Shown: positions 9,245 to 18,209 of the stretch, in pieces
Numbering within the stretch: the stretch's first letter is position 1
How the letters are laid out: each line of letters begins with the position of its first letter
Origin: Moorella mulderi DSM 14980
GTDB lineage: Bacteria > Bacillota > DSM-521 > Neomoorellales > Neomoorellaceae
Direction: 5' to 3'
Length of the DNA stretch: 63,583 nucleotides
Assembly: GCF_001594015.1 (NCBI RefSeq)
Contig: NZ_LTBC01000016.1
Coordinates: 1 to 63,583, forward strand
Notes under the pieces: generated by a model
Told to the model about the DNA's origin: nothing
Seen by the model: only the letters and a program-made list of their open reading frames with translations
The model's database searches: none
Position numbers and translations under genes: made by a program

Positions 9245-10150
9245 CTACTGGATGAGCCGGCGGTCATAACCCAGCTGCCGCAAAGCGAGTTCCTGCTGGC
9301 GCCAGTTTTTCTTTACCCGTACCCGCAGGTTTAAAAAAATTTTGCTGCCTAAAAGGGCTTCCATTTCCTGGCGGGCCTGGGTACCAATTTCTTTTAGCCG
9401 CTGCCCTCCCTGGCCAATGATAATACCCTTCTGGGAATCCCTTTCCACGTAAATCACGGCGTCGACATAGAGGTAATCATTGGGTCGTTGGGCTATTTCT
9501 TCCACTACTACGGCCACCGCATGGGGAACTTCTTCCCTGGTCACCCGGAGAACCTGTTCCCGGATGAGCTCGGCCATGACAAATTTTTCCGGCTGGTCGG
9601 TTACCATATCCGGAGGATAATACTGGGGTCCCGGCGGCAGGAAAGAACTAATTATCTCCGGCAGGGCAGCTACGTTGGTACCTGCCAGGGCCGACACCGC
9701 CTGGACGGCTTTAAAATCCAGGCGGGCCTGGAAAAATTCCTCCCGTTGGTCCAGGGTGGCAGTATCCACCAGGTCGATTTTATTGAGGATCAGGATTTTT
9801 GGGGTAGCCACCTCTTTTAATTGCGCGATAATATATTCCTCACCGGCCCCGGGTGAAACGGCAGCGTCCACCACGTAAAGGACGACATCGACTTCGGCCA
9901 GGGTGTTCCGGGCCACGGCTACCATATACTCCCCCAGCTGGTGCTGGGGTTTGTGGATGCCGGGAGTATCTAAAAAAACGATCTGGTAACTGTCTGTCGT
10001 AAGTACCCCTAAAATCTTATTGCGGGTCGTCTGGGGCTTATCGGACATGATGGCGATTTTGCGGCCCACCAGCCGGTTTAAGAGGGTGGATTTACCGGCA
10101 TTGGGACGGCCGATAAGCCCGGCAAAGCCGGAAACGTATTCTTCGGCCAA
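9245..10150 (-). CDS. era: GTPase Era
   Basis: This 301-residue GTPase is needed for maturation of 16S rRNA and 30S subunits. It has G1 GRPNAGKS (residues 14-21), G3 DTPG, G4 NKID and a C-terminal KH RNA-binding domain (KGIIIGQGGQRLKEIG). Translation starts at TTG 10150 after a GAGGTG. It lies 12 bases after cdd and above yqzL-recO in the conserved order. Confidence 0.97.
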   Translation of the reverse strand: MAEEYVSGFAGLIGRPNAGKSTLLNRLVGRKIAIMSDKPQTTRNKILGVLTTDSYQIVFLDTPGIHKPQHQLGEYMVAVARNTLAEVDVVLYVVDAAVSPGAGEEYIIAQLKEVATPKILILNKIDLVDTATLDQREEFFQARLDFKAVQAVSALAGTNVAALPEIISSFLPPGPQYYPPDMVTDQPEKFVMAELIREQVLRVTREEVPHAVAVVVEEIAQRPNDYLYVDAVIYVERDSQKGIIIGQGGQRLKEIGTQARQEMEALLGSKIFLNLRVRVKKNWRQQELALRQLGYDRRLIQ

Positions 10151-10162
10151 GGAACAGGCACC

Positions 10163-10552
10163 TCATTTCAAGGTAAAGGTATCCGGTAACAGCTCCTTGA
10201 GTGAACGGCGGTGAACGGGACCACCTGGCTGGCCGGTGATAATTTCCAGCTCCGGAGCAAATTCGGCCAGTACCTGGCGGCAGGCGCCGCAGGGAAAACA
10301 GGCTGCGAGATCCCCGCCAACGACAGCCAGGGCGACAAACTCCCTTTCGCCGGCAGCCACAGCCTGAAACAGGGCCACCCGCTCGGCGCAAGTGGTCAAA
10401 CTGTAGGAGGCATTTTCAATATTGCAGCCGGTATAGACCTTGCCCCCGGCCGTAAGCAGGGCCGCACCCACCTGAAAGCGGGAATAAGGCGCGTAGGCCT
10501 TCTCTTTAGCCCCGGCTGCCATGGCTATTAAATCTTCTGGATTACAGGCCAC
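10163..10552 (-). CDS. cdd: cytidine deaminase
   Basis: This zinc enzyme converts cytidine and deoxycytidine to uridine forms in pyrimidine salvage. CAE (zinc ligand Cys55 and proton-shuttling Glu57) and PCGAC (Cys88, Cys91) are in place. The GTG at 10552 is chosen since GGGAGGAAACC precedes it, giving 129 residues; the ATG at 10582 has no comparable site and adds ten unconserved residues. It lies directly upstream of era. Confidence 0.95.
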   Translation of the reverse strand: MACNPEDLIAMAAGAKEKAYAPYSRFQVGAALLTAGGKVYTGCNIENASYSLTTCAERVALFQAVAAGEREFVALAVVGGDLAACFPCGACRQVLAEFAPELEIITGQPGGPVHRRSLKELLPDTFTLK

Positions 10553-10728
10553 TGAGGTTTCCTCCCTATCTAATTTTACCATTCAGTTAAGTTAGAGGTC
10601 AATTTTAACGAAATACTGGCCCCGCCCTCTTACCCTGGGATATAATATTAAAGCAGGCGAGAGTTAATCCGGCGGCTACGCTCTTTAGGTTTTGATATTG
10701 GGAAAAAATGGTCGAAAAGGGTGAGGTA

Positions 10729-11214
10729 ATGAAACGAACTTATCCTCCCCACCCTGTTGTGGGGGTAGGGGCGGTGGTCATTAAGGAAGGTCATATCTTG
10801 CTGGTGCGCCGGGGTTCACCGCCGGCGGCAGGTTTATGGAGCCTGCCCGGTGGCGGCCAGGAAACGGGGGAAACGGCCCAGGAGGCTGTGGAACGTGAAG
10901 TTTTTGAAGAGTGTGGCATCATAGTAGCTGCCGGGCCGCCCATTGCCGTCCTGGACAGCATCTATACCGATGGCAACGGCCGGATTAAATACCATTACGT
11001 CCTGATTGATTTCTGGACTGAATACCAGGGTGGGAACTTGCGCCCGGCCACCGATGCCGCAGCCGCCTGCTGGGTTCCCCTCAATGAAGTAAGTACCTAT
11101 CCCCTGACCAGGGGTTTAAAGGAACTCCTGGCCGCCTGGGGTCTGCTGGACGGTAACCCGCCCGCCCCGCCGGCCAGAATCCTTTACCGTACCCTCCGCG
11201 GCCAGACCATTTAA
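10729..11214 (+). CDS. Nudix hydrolase
   Basis: This protein of about 161 residues has a complete Nudix box: Gly42, Glu48, then REVFEECGI at 56-64. These enzymes cleave nucleoside diphosphates linked to another moiety (for example ADP-ribose or oxidised nucleotides); the substrate is not readable. It is the only plus-strand gene in the housekeeping block. The ATG at 10729 is preferred, behind GGGTGAGG; an upstream ATG at 10708 is possible. A TATAAT near 10640-10647 may be its -10 box. Its 3' end overlaps the 3' end of the opposing DUF502 frame by 99 bases. Confidence 0.9.
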   Translation: MKRTYPPHPVVGVGAVVIKEGHILLVRRGSPPAAGLWSLPGGGQETGETAQEAVEREVFEECGIIVAAGPPIAVLDSIYTDGNGRIKYHYVLIDFWTEYQGGNLRPATDAAAACWVPLNEVSTYPLTRGLKELLAAWGLLDGNPPAPPARILYRTLRGQTI

Positions 11215-11838
11215 AAGCTGGCTCCAGCCTGTCCCGCCGCCGGCAGCGGCAGTACGCCCCGCGGGCCCTACTACCCCGGCGGAGATAATCAGCTTGATCC
11301 CGTCTTCCACCGGCATATCCAGGGGGACGACATCCTCGGCAGGTACCATAAGCAGGAAACCGGAAGTGGGATTCGGGGTGGTGGGAATAAATACGTTTAC
11401 CAGGTCGGCAGCAGCCCGCATGCTGGCCTCGGCCGGGGCCGGGCCGGTTAAAAAGCCTAAAGAAAAAATACCGCGGCGGGGATACTCGATCATTACCACC
11501 TTTTGAAAGGCCTTTTTGTCTTCCCGCCAGATGGCTTCTACCATCTGCTTGACGGTACGGTAAATAGAGTTGACCAGGGGGATGCGGTACATGAGTTCAT
11601 CCCACAGGTTTAAGAGGAAACGCCCGATATAATTGGTGGCCAGGAAACCAGCAACTATTACCACAGTTACTGTGACCACCAGCCCCAGCCCCGGAATGCG
11701 CTGGCCCAGGAGTAAAATTACTACCTTCCCTGCCAGCTGGTCGAGGAAATTAAAGACCAGCCATAGCACGTAAATGGTTGCTACCGCGGGTAGCGTCACA
11801 ATAACTCCGGTGAGAAAGAAACGGCGCAAACGACGCAA
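11116..11838 (-). CDS. DUF502 membrane protein
   Basis: This DUF502 protein of about 240 residues has two N-terminal transmembrane segments (roughly 6-28 and 45-70 of the chosen form) and a soluble domain with YRIPLVNSIYRTVKQ and PNPTSGFLLMVPAEDV, both family-typical. Function is unknown. A TTG at 11838 sits nine bases after AGGAGG and is preferred over a TTG at 11874. The C-terminal ~40 residues are Gly/Thr-rich and overlap the Nudix gene on the other strand, so they are probably a poorly conserved tail. Confidence 0.85.
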   Translation of the reverse strand: MRRLRRFFLTGVIVTLPAVATIYVLWLVFNFLDQLAGKVVILLLGQRIPGLGLVVTVTVVIVAGFLATNYIGRFLLNLWDELMYRIPLVNSIYRTVKQMVEAIWREDKKAFQKVVMIEYPRRGIFSLGFLTGPAPAEASMRAAADLVNVFIPTTPNPTSGFLLMVPAEDVVPLDMPVEDGIKLIISAGVVGPAGRTAAAGGGTGWSQLLNGLAAEGTVKDSGRRGGRVTVQQTPGGQEFL

Positions 11839-11851
11839 GGGCCAGATCCTC

Positions 11852-12193
11852 CTAAAGTCCCAGGCGCGGGCCAAAAATGAAATAAGCCACGGCTACCGCC
11901 CCCAGGGCGGTAATTAAAACGGCCCCGGCGGCGACGTCCTTGGCGATGCGCGCCAGGGGATGGTATTTACCAGTATAGAGATTTACGGTCACTTCTACCG
12001 CTGTATTGAAGGCCTCGGCAGCCAGGACGAGGGTGATGGTTATGGTCAGTGCTACCCATTCCCAGGGCTGGACCTGGAAATACCATCCGGCCCCTATGAC
12101 GGCCACCATGGCTGTCAGGTGAATGACCATATTGATCTGCGTCCGCAGGCAGTAGAGGACCCCGGCCAGGGCGGCCCGGAACTTGACCAGCAT
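11852..12193 (-). CDS. dgkA: diacylglycerol/undecaprenol kinase (DgkA family)
   Basis: This 113-residue integral membrane protein has three transmembrane helices. The signature EAFNTAVE and the later ARIAKDVAAGAVL are those of the DgkA family. In Gram-positives the enzyme phosphorylates undecaprenol to feed the lipid carrier pool for cell wall synthesis. The ATG overlaps the ybeY stop (TAATG), so it is translationally coupled. Confidence 0.93.
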   Translation of the reverse strand: MLVKFRAALAGVLYCLRTQINMVIHLTAMVAVIGAGWYFQVQPWEWVALTITITLVLAAEAFNTAVEVTVNLYTGKYHPLARIAKDVAAGAVLITALGAVAVAYFIFGPRLGL

Positions 12194-12663
12194 TACCGCT
12201 CCAGCCCCATCCTGGCGAGTATTGCTTCCTGGCGCGCCTCCATCCTGGCGGCTTCTTCTTCTGTACCGTGGTCATAGCCAAGGAGGTGCAGGAAACCGTG
12301 GACGGTGAGAAAAGCCAGTTCCCTGGCCAGGGAATGGCCGTAGTTTTGCGCCTGGCGGGCGGCCGTGGGTACCGCAACAACGATATCTCCCAGGAGCCTG
12401 TCCACCCCCGGATCAACAAAAGCAGGTTCCCCGGGGCCTGTTTCTTCTAAAGCAAAGGAAAGGACGTCGGTAGGGGCATCAATACCCCGGTAGGTCCGGT
12501 TGAGGTCCTGGATGGCGGCGTCATCAACCAGGGTCAGGCCTACCTCGGTTCCCGGACCCACTCCCTCCATAGCGGCGGCCTCCTGGAGAACCTTCTCCAG
12601 CAAGGATATTAGCTCCTCTCCCAGGGGGTAATCATCCTGCTGATTGTTTATGGAGCACTCCAT
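12193..12663 (-). CDS. ybeY: endoribonuclease YbeY
   Basis: This 156-residue rRNA maturation and quality-control RNase has the zinc motif HGFLHLLGYDH (His122, His126, His132). The N-terminus overlaps the end of pgpH by 32 bases. The order phoH-pgpH-ybeY-dgkA is conserved in Firmicutes. Confidence 0.96.
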   Translation of the reverse strand: MECSINNQQDDYPLGEELISLLEKVLQEAAAMEGVGPGTEVGLTLVDDAAIQDLNRTYRGIDAPTDVLSFALEETGPGEPAFVDPGVDRLLGDIVVAVPTAARQAQNYGHSLARELAFLTVHGFLHLLGYDHGTEEEAARMEARQEAILARMGLER

Positions 12664-14797
12664 TACGGCTTTTTCTCCTTTCCATTTCCTTCAGGACCAC
12701 TTCCGGGTATTCCACCCGGGTGTGGAAGATGCCGTTTAAAACGCGCATAAAGGCCTCGGCGATTACAGCCAGTTCCCGGAACGTTAAATCGCTCGCCTCC
12801 AGCTGGCCGTCATCCAGCTTTTCCCGGATAATTTTGCGCACAAAACCCTCCATGCGGCCAGGCGTGGGCTTGGGCAGGGAACGGATGCCGGCTTCGACGC
12901 TGTCGGCCAGCATGACTATGGCGGCTTCTTTGCTCTGGGGTAGCGGCCCTTCATAGCGAAAGTCGTTTTCACTGACACTGTCGCCCCGGCCGCTTTCCCG
13001 GGCCTTGTGGTAGAAATAGGTCATCAAACTGGCGCCGTGGTGCTGGGCAATAATATCCTGGATAACCCGGGGCAGGCGATGCTCCCGCGCCATTTCCAGG
13101 CCGTCTTTGACATGGCAGGAGATGATCAGGGTACTTAAACTCGGTGACAGCCGGTCATGGGGGTTTTCCGCCGTCACCTGGTTTTCAATGAAGAAGTAGG
13201 GCCGCTTTAGCTTCCCGATATCATGGTAATAGGCTCCTACCCGGGCCAGGAGGGAATCGGCCCCCACGGCATCGGCCGCCGCCTCGGCGAGGTTCCCCAC
13301 CAGGATGCTGTGGTGGTAGGTGCCCGGGGCTTCCAGGAGCAGGCGCTTTAATAAAGGATGATTGGGATTGGAAAGCTCTAAGAGCTTCACCGCCGTAGTT
13401 ATGCCAAAGCTGTTCTCCAGAAAGGGCAGGAAGCCGATGGTTAGGACTGTTGACAGCAGGCCATTGGCCAGGGCCAGGACCGCGCCGATGCTCAACTGGG
13501 ACAGGGTGGACTTGAGCATCAGTCCCAGGGCGACAACACTTAACAGATTGACCAGCATTAAAAAGAGGCTGGAACGGGCGAGATCCGAACGCTGGCTTAA
13601 ATGGGTGACACAGTAAATACCCGCCAGGCCATTGGCAACGCCCATGGCCGCAATCTGGTAATAATTGCCGCCAATTATCCCTGCCTCCAGAGCCAAGAAG
13701 ATGGTAAAAATTACGGCCACCTGGGCATCCAGCAGGATGGCCACCAGCATGGAGCCGGCGGCTACCGGCATGAGATATCCCACCAGGTGGGTAAATTCTG
13801 CCCGGCTGCTCAGGCTGATGGCCGCTACGCCCCGGGAAAAAACAAGGAAAATCAGCCATAAAAGACCCAGCAACAATAACAGTTGGTTGCTGTTATAAAT
13901 ACCCGGTTTAAAAAAGCGTAAATACAGGAGCAACAGGGCTACCAGGAGGGCCTGGAAAAAGACCAGGCCAAAAAGCGCGCCCCAGGAAGCCCCGGAGCGC
14001 AGGAGGCCCAGTTTTTGCAGGGCTTCAATATCTTCCGCCGTTACCAGTTCGCCATCGCTGACGATCTTTTCATTCTGGCGGATGGTTACCTGGACCGGGC
14101 TCACCTCGGCGGCAGCTTTCTCCCGCTTCTGCATGGTAGCGGCGACGTCATAGATGAGATTGGGTTTTAATTCCAGCTGCTGGATAATAGCTGCAACTAC
14201 AGGTTTATAGCGGGTCTCAATTCCCGCCGTCTCTACTGCAGCCAGCATCTTGTCCCGGGCGATACTCACGGCATCCTGGGGTACAGCTTCGCCCATTACC
14301 TGGTTGACAATATTCCTGGTAATGCCGGCCAGGTTATTGAGGGTAGTGGCATCGGCTGCCGCCAGGGCCTGGAGGGTGGGTGCCGTTAATTTTAACTGGC
14401 TTAACCGGGCCTTTAAACGGGCCACCCGTTCGTTGCTGTCACTCGTACTATTATTAATTTCCCTTATCGACTGGAAAATATTATCTACTTGGCCGGTCAG
14501 AGCAGCTTCCACCGAGCTGTCCACCCGGTAAACGGGAGTTACCTGCCGGGCCGCCTCTTCCCTGGCCTTTTGCGTCAAAACCTCACTTTCGTAAACAATA
14601 CCCTGGGGAGCCTTGAAATCCTGGGGGCTGGGCTGCCCCACTTTTAGATCCAGCTTTTGTGGCAGGTAATCCAGGGCCGTAATGGTTACGGCAACGGCAA
14701 ACAGGGCCATCCCCCAGATGACCCTGGATCTTAAAAATTTAGGACCAAGCCGGACCAGCAGCGGGTGCATTAACCGTTCTAGCCGCTGCCATGGCAC
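12632..14797 (-). CDS. pgpH: 7TM-HD family cyclic-di-AMP phosphodiesterase PgpH
   Basis: This 721-residue membrane protein has one N-terminal helix (about 25-45), a large extracytoplasmic 7TMR-HDED domain (to about 275), seven membrane helices (about 280-470) and a cytoplasmic HD domain. In the HD domain, [12 protein letters not shown] and YYHDIGKL carry the metal ligands. In Bacillus and Listeria, PgpH hydrolyses c-di-AMP. It starts at GTG 14797, inside the last codons of phoH. Confidence 0.92.
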   Translation of the reverse strand: MPWQRLERLMHPLLVRLGPKFLRSRVIWGMALFAVAVTITALDYLPQKLDLKVGQPSPQDFKAPQGIVYESEVLTQKAREEAARQVTPVYRVDSSVEAALTGQVDNIFQSIREINNSTSDSNERVARLKARLSQLKLTAPTLQALAAADATTLNNLAGITRNIVNQVMGEAVPQDAVSIARDKMLAAVETAGIETRYKPVVAAIIQQLELKPNLIYDVAATMQKREKAAAEVSPVQVTIRQNEKIVSDGELVTAEDIEALQKLGLLRSGASWGALFGLVFFQALLVALLLLYLRFFKPGIYNSNQLLLLLGLLWLIFLVFSRGVAAISLSSRAEFTHLVGYLMPVAAGSMLVAILLDAQVAVIFTIFLALEAGIIGGNYYQIAAMGVANGLAGIYCVTHLSQRSDLARSSLFLMLVNLLSVVALGLMLKSTLSQLSIGAVLALANGLLSTVLTIGFLPFLENSFGITTAVKLLELSNPNHPLLKRLLLEAPGTYHHSILVGNLAEAAADAVGADSLLARVGAYYHDIGKLKRPYFFIENQVTAENPHDRLSPSLSTLIISCHVKDGLEMAREHRLPRVIQDIIAQHHGASLMTYFYHKARESGRGDSVSENDFRYEGPLPQSKEAAIVMLADSVEAGIRSLPKPTPGRMEGFVRKIIREKLDDGQLEASDLTFRELAVIAEAFMRVLNGIFHTRVEYPEVVLKEMERRKSRNGVLHKQSAG

Positions 14798-15783
14798 ATC
14801 CGGTCACTCCTCTCGTATGCTTTAATAATTTCCTGTACCAGGGGATGGCGGACGACATCGGCTTCGGTTAGATACTCAATGGCGATGCCGTCAATACCCC
14901 TTAAGATCTGCTGGGCTTCCACCAGGCCGGAGGTTGTATCCCGGGGCAGGTCTACCTGGGTAACGTCACCGGTAATGACGGCCCGGGAGCCAAAGCCAAT
15001 GCGGGTCAGGAACATCTTCATCTGTTCCGACGTAGTATTCTGGGCTTCATCCAGGATAATGAAGGCGTCATCCAGGGTGCGCCCCCGCATATAGGCCAGG
15101 GGCGCTACTTCTATAATATTTTTTTCCATATACTTTTGTGCTGTTTCCATGCCTAAAATATCATAAAGGCCGTCATAAAGGGGCCGCAGATAGGGGTTAA
15201 CCTTCTCCTGCAGGTCGCCGGGCAGGAAGCCCAGCTTTTCCCCAGCCTCAACTGCCGGCCGGGCGAGTATTATCCGCTCCACACTGCGGGACCGCAGGGC
15301 GTTGACGGCCATAACTACTGCTAGGTAGGTTTTCCCGGTACCGGCCGGGCCGATGCCGAAGACAATATCATAACGGCGCATGGCCTGGACATAGCGAAGC
15401 TGCCCCAGGGTTTTGGGGCGAATCTGTTTGCCCCGGGGAGTAACGTAAAGTACTTCCCCCAGGGCCTGGGCCAGGTCGGTCTTGCCCGCCATGTCATCCT
15501 GGCGCCGGACCAGGTTCCAGGTGTAGTTAATGGTTGCTGTATTAATGGTCGTGCCGGAACGGGCCAGTTTAATTAACTGCCGGAATAGTCTTTCCAGTTC
15601 TTCAACTTCCTGGCGCGTCCCGCTTAACGTCAGTTCATTCCCCCGGGCTACGATCCGGGCTGAGGTATGGCTCTCAATAAATTTCAGGTTTTCATCCTGG
15701 TGGCCAAAAAGATTGACGGCCTCGCCATTGCTACCAACAGTCAACCTGGTTTCGTAATTGGTGGTGGTCAAGGTTTTATCCAT
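14779..15783 (-). CDS. phoH: PhoH family ATPase
   Basis: This 334-residue PhoH-like protein has an N-terminal KH-like region and an ATPase core with Walker [11 protein letters not shown] (about 143-152), followed by ILDEAQN. It is a cytoplasmic RNA-associated ATPase of uncertain role, found beside ybeY in many bacteria, which hints at a shared function in RNA processing. The ATG at 15783 follows AAAGGAG and gives the normal N-terminus; an ATG 24 bases upstream lacks a site. Confidence 0.94.
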   Translation of the reverse strand: MDKTLTTTNYETRLTVGSNGEAVNLFGHQDENLKFIESHTSARIVARGNELTLSGTRQEVEELERLFRQLIKLARSGTTINTATINYTWNLVRRQDDMAGKTDLAQALGEVLYVTPRGKQIRPKTLGQLRYVQAMRRYDIVFGIGPAGTGKTYLAVVMAVNALRSRSVERIILARPAVEAGEKLGFLPGDLQEKVNPYLRPLYDGLYDILGMETAQKYMEKNIIEVAPLAYMRGRTLDDAFIILDEAQNTTSEQMKMFLTRIGFGSRAVITGDVTQVDLPRDTTSGLVEAQQILRGIDGIAIEYLTEADVVRHPLVQEIIKAYERSDRMCHGSG

Positions 15784-15841
15784 CAACTCCTTTATGATCA
15801 TAATCAATCTATTTTAACATATACAGGCGCCAGCGTAAAAG

Positions 15842-17098
15842 CTACTGTTTGCCGCTAAGGGGAACAACCTGGCCGATATCCTCTTCCGTTTCCACCCAGG
15901 CCCGGACACGAACTATCTCATCTTCAGGTTTGGTTAAAGGAACTACCTTCTGCCCCGTAATGCTGGCTCCCGGTGGTAACTTTTCCTTGAGCTCCGCCAG
16001 GATCTGCCGGCCGGCTGTGCTGACTGCTTCTTCATAGGAAAGCTGCCGGTACCGGACCTGGACTTCATAATAGCTCGTTATGATGAGTTCGACGGGCAGG
16101 GTAAAATTCCTCCAGGATGGCAGGGCCACAACTTTATTTTCCTGGCGATAACTGGTATAGGATGGCTGTTGCGGGCCTTTCAGGATATAGCGGCGGCCGG
16201 GTGTCTGGACTATTAGCGCCGTCTGCTGCCGGCCGGTTGGCACTTCCTGGACCTGCCGGCGGTTGATCTCTTTTTCCCCTTCATACCAGACCCGGGCCCG
16301 GACAATACCCCGGGCCCGGACCAGGCGGGGTGGGGGCAGTGGCTGCTCAGGAGCGGCTGCTTCTCCCGGCTTTTTTTCCGGCCGGGGGGGTAAAATGAGG
16401 CCCGAAATCAGTATTTCTCCCTGCCGGACCGTATCGCCGGCCTTTACCCTGCCCTCGCCATTAATGACCAGGATATCTTTGATTACCCCGTCTTTGGCGG
16501 CAATGATGCTGGCCGGCCGGTCGACGGCTTCCTCCCCGGGAGGGGCTGCCTTTTCCACCACGGTGATCTCGGCCCTGGTACCATGGAAGCGGATACCTAC
16601 CCAGGCCACCTGGGGCAAACGGCGCTCCATGGCGTACTCCAGGGTACGGGTATCCAGGGCGCTTTTTCTGGCACCGGGCTTTAGCCCCTCCGCGCGGGCC
16701 GCGGCCAGGACCTGGTCCGGCGTTACCCGGCGTAACGGGCCGTTTTCCGGCCTGACGTCCACCACCCAGATAAAGGTGGACAGGAGGTAGATGGCCAGCA
16801 AAAAGAAAAGGCTGCCCAGGAGCAGTACCTGCCGTCCCCGCAGGCGGCGGCTGAAAAAGGGCCAGCCCCGCTTGTCCACAATACGGACCCGGCAGCGGCT
16901 CTGCCGGGCCAGGGAGCGCAGGGCGCGGTATTCGCGGGCCGGCATTTTTGCCTGGAGGCTGCCGCTCCTGCTACGGGTGATATCCCAGAGGCTGATGCCC
17001 TGAGCCAGGGCTAGATTGAGAAAGCCTTCCGGGTCGTCGCCGCTGATGGTAAGTATCAGATAGCCCTCCAGGTAAGCCAGCCAGTTTCGCCAGGCCAC
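15842..17098 (-). CDS. yqfD: sporulation protein YqfD
   Basis: This 418-residue member of the YqfD family has a membrane segment near residues 92-113 (VLLLGSLFFLLAIYLL) and a long C-terminal extracytoplasmic part. In Bacillus yqfC and yqfD form a sigma-E-controlled pair expressed in the mother cell; in related Firmicutes the pair lies beside phoH. GTG start at 17098 after GGGAGGAAG. Confidence 0.92.
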   Translation of the reverse strand: MAWRNWLAYLEGYLILTISGDDPEGFLNLALAQGISLWDITRSRSGSLQAKMPAREYRALRSLARQSRCRVRIVDKRGWPFFSRRLRGRQVLLLGSLFFLLAIYLLSTFIWVVDVRPENGPLRRVTPDQVLAAARAEGLKPGARKSALDTRTLEYAMERRLPQVAWVGIRFHGTRAEITVVEKAAPPGEEAVDRPASIIAAKDGVIKDILVINGEGRVKAGDTVRQGEILISGLILPPRPEKKPGEAAAPEQPLPPPRLVRARGIVRARVWYEGEKEINRRQVQEVPTGRQQTALIVQTPGRRYILKGPQQPSYTSYRQENKVVALPSWRNFTLPVELIITSYYEVQVRYRQLSYEEAVSTAGRQILAELKEKLPPGASITGQKVVPLTKPEDEIVRVRAWVETEEDIGQVVPLSGKQ

Positions 17099-17113
17099 CG
17101 GTCTCTTCCTCCC

Positions 17114-17416
17114 TTAGCAAAACGTCAGGGAATGGATGGTGCCTTCCAGGGCGATGGCGTCCGGTTTGATCTCCCGCAGGAGCATGCCTGTCCCCTTGAT
17201 CTCCAGCTCGCCGGTACTGAGTTTCAGGCGTACCAGGTCCGGCTGGTACTCGCTGATGCCCCGGTGGTTTTCCACTACCAGCCGGCTATTACCTACCAGG
17301 GTCAGGCGCGGCAGGTCCAGGACGGCGTCTGCCGGTAACTCTAAATAATCGGTAATGGCTTTCTCCAGCCGCCGGGCCCTGTCCATCCAGCTGCGCCGGG
17401 AACGATTTTTCCCCAT
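17114..17416 (-). CDS. yqfC: sporulation protein YqfC
   Basis: This 100-residue YqfC family protein (DLPRLTLVGN, LVVENHRGI) is the usual partner of YqfD, which begins 15 bases downstream. The ATG at 17416 follows AGGAGGGGACAGG. The strong terminator after rpsU (17468-17494) separates it from upstream genes, so a promoter of its own is expected, but none was identified with confidence. Confidence 0.9.
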   Translation of the reverse strand: MGKNRSRRSWMDRARRLEKAITDYLELPADAVLDLPRLTLVGNSRLVVENHRGISEYQPDLVRLKLSTGELEIKGTGMLLREIKPDAIALEGTIHSLTFC

Positions 17417-17467
17417 CCTGTCCCCTCCTGCCAATACTTTATGCAAAGGCAGGGCAAAAAAGACCGC

Positions 17468-17494
17468 AAAAAAACCCGGTCCTGCAGGACCGGG
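17468..17494 (-). terminator. intrinsic terminator after rpsU
   Basis: On the minus strand CCCGGTCC and GGACCGGG form a near-perfect stem around TGCA, followed by seven T. Confidence 0.9.
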
Positions 17495-17567
17495 CTCTGT
17501 ATGCCCATGAAAGCTGTGCCACCGGGAAAATTATCAACCAGAGGGAGGTAACATCCACTGTTCTGTT

Positions 17568-17744
17568 TTAGTGCCAGCGGCGTTTGCGAGCCGCTTCGGA
17601 TTTTTTCTTGCGCCTGACGCTGGGTTTTTCGTAATGTTCCCGGCGCCGGGCTTCCGAAAGAATGCCTGCCTTCTGGCAAATGCGCTTGAACCGCTTTAAA
17701 GCGGCATCAATGGATTCATTTTTGCCAATTTTAACCTCGCTCAA
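17568..17744 (-). CDS. rpsU: 30S ribosomal protein S21
   Basis: This 58-residue S21 reads [20 protein letters not shown] and ends in a basic ARKRRW tail. The start is TTG at 17744, the family position; the frame is open further upstream but those residues are not S21. A good promoter and a terminator flank it, making it a single-gene transcript. Confidence 0.96.
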   Translation of the reverse strand: MSEVKIGKNESIDAALKRFKRICQKAGILSEARRREHYEKPSVRRKKKSEAARKRRWH

Positions 17745-17807
17745 CCCTTGCTTCCCTCCCCCCGCCAGCCCGGTGGACGCTGCCTTCAACAGCTCAACAT
17801 GAGTTTA

Positions 17808-17836
17808 ATTATACTCTATCCCTTTTTTAGCGTCAA
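17808..17836 (-). promoter_or_regulatory. sigma-A promoter for rpsU
   Basis: TTGACG (17836-17831), a 17-base spacer and a perfect TATAAT (17813-17808) lie on the minus strand about 65 bases upstream of the rpsU start. Confidence 0.8.
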
Positions 17837-18177
17837 CCCAGGATCCGCAGTTGCCGCCCTCCCAGAAGGTGGAAATGGAGGTGGTAAACAACCTGCCCGC
17901 CCTCTTCTTTACAATTATTTACCAGGCGGAAACCACGCTCAGCCAGGCCCAGTTCCCGGGCAATTTGCACCGCCACCAGGTGGATATGGCCGAGCAGTTC
18001 TTTATCTGCCGGCGTTATGGCCGTCAGATCAGGTATATGCTTCCTGGGGATAATTAAAATATGTACCGGGGCCACCGGCCGGATATCTTTAAAGGCTACC
18101 ACCTGCTCATCCTGGTAAACCACCTCGGCCGGGAGCTGACCCCTGGCTATTCTACAAAAGATGCATTCCTCGGCCAC
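17833..18177 (-). CDS. HIT family hydrolase (HinT-like)
   Basis: This 114-residue histidine-triad protein has HLHFH at residues 99-103 and an N-terminal CIFCRI zinc-type pair. HinT proteins hydrolyse nucleoside phosphoramidates and aminoacyl-adenylates in the cytoplasm. GTG start at 18177 after GGGAG. The rpsU promoter overlaps its 3' end. Confidence 0.93.
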   Translation of the reverse strand: MAEECIFCRIARGQLPAEVVYQDEQVVAFKDIRPVAPVHILIIPRKHIPDLTAITPADKELLGHIHLVAVQIARELGLAERGFRLVNNCKEEGGQVVYHLHFHLLGGRQLRILG

Positions 18178-18209
18178 GTGTGTTGCTCCCTTCTTTACTA
18201 TGCTTAATA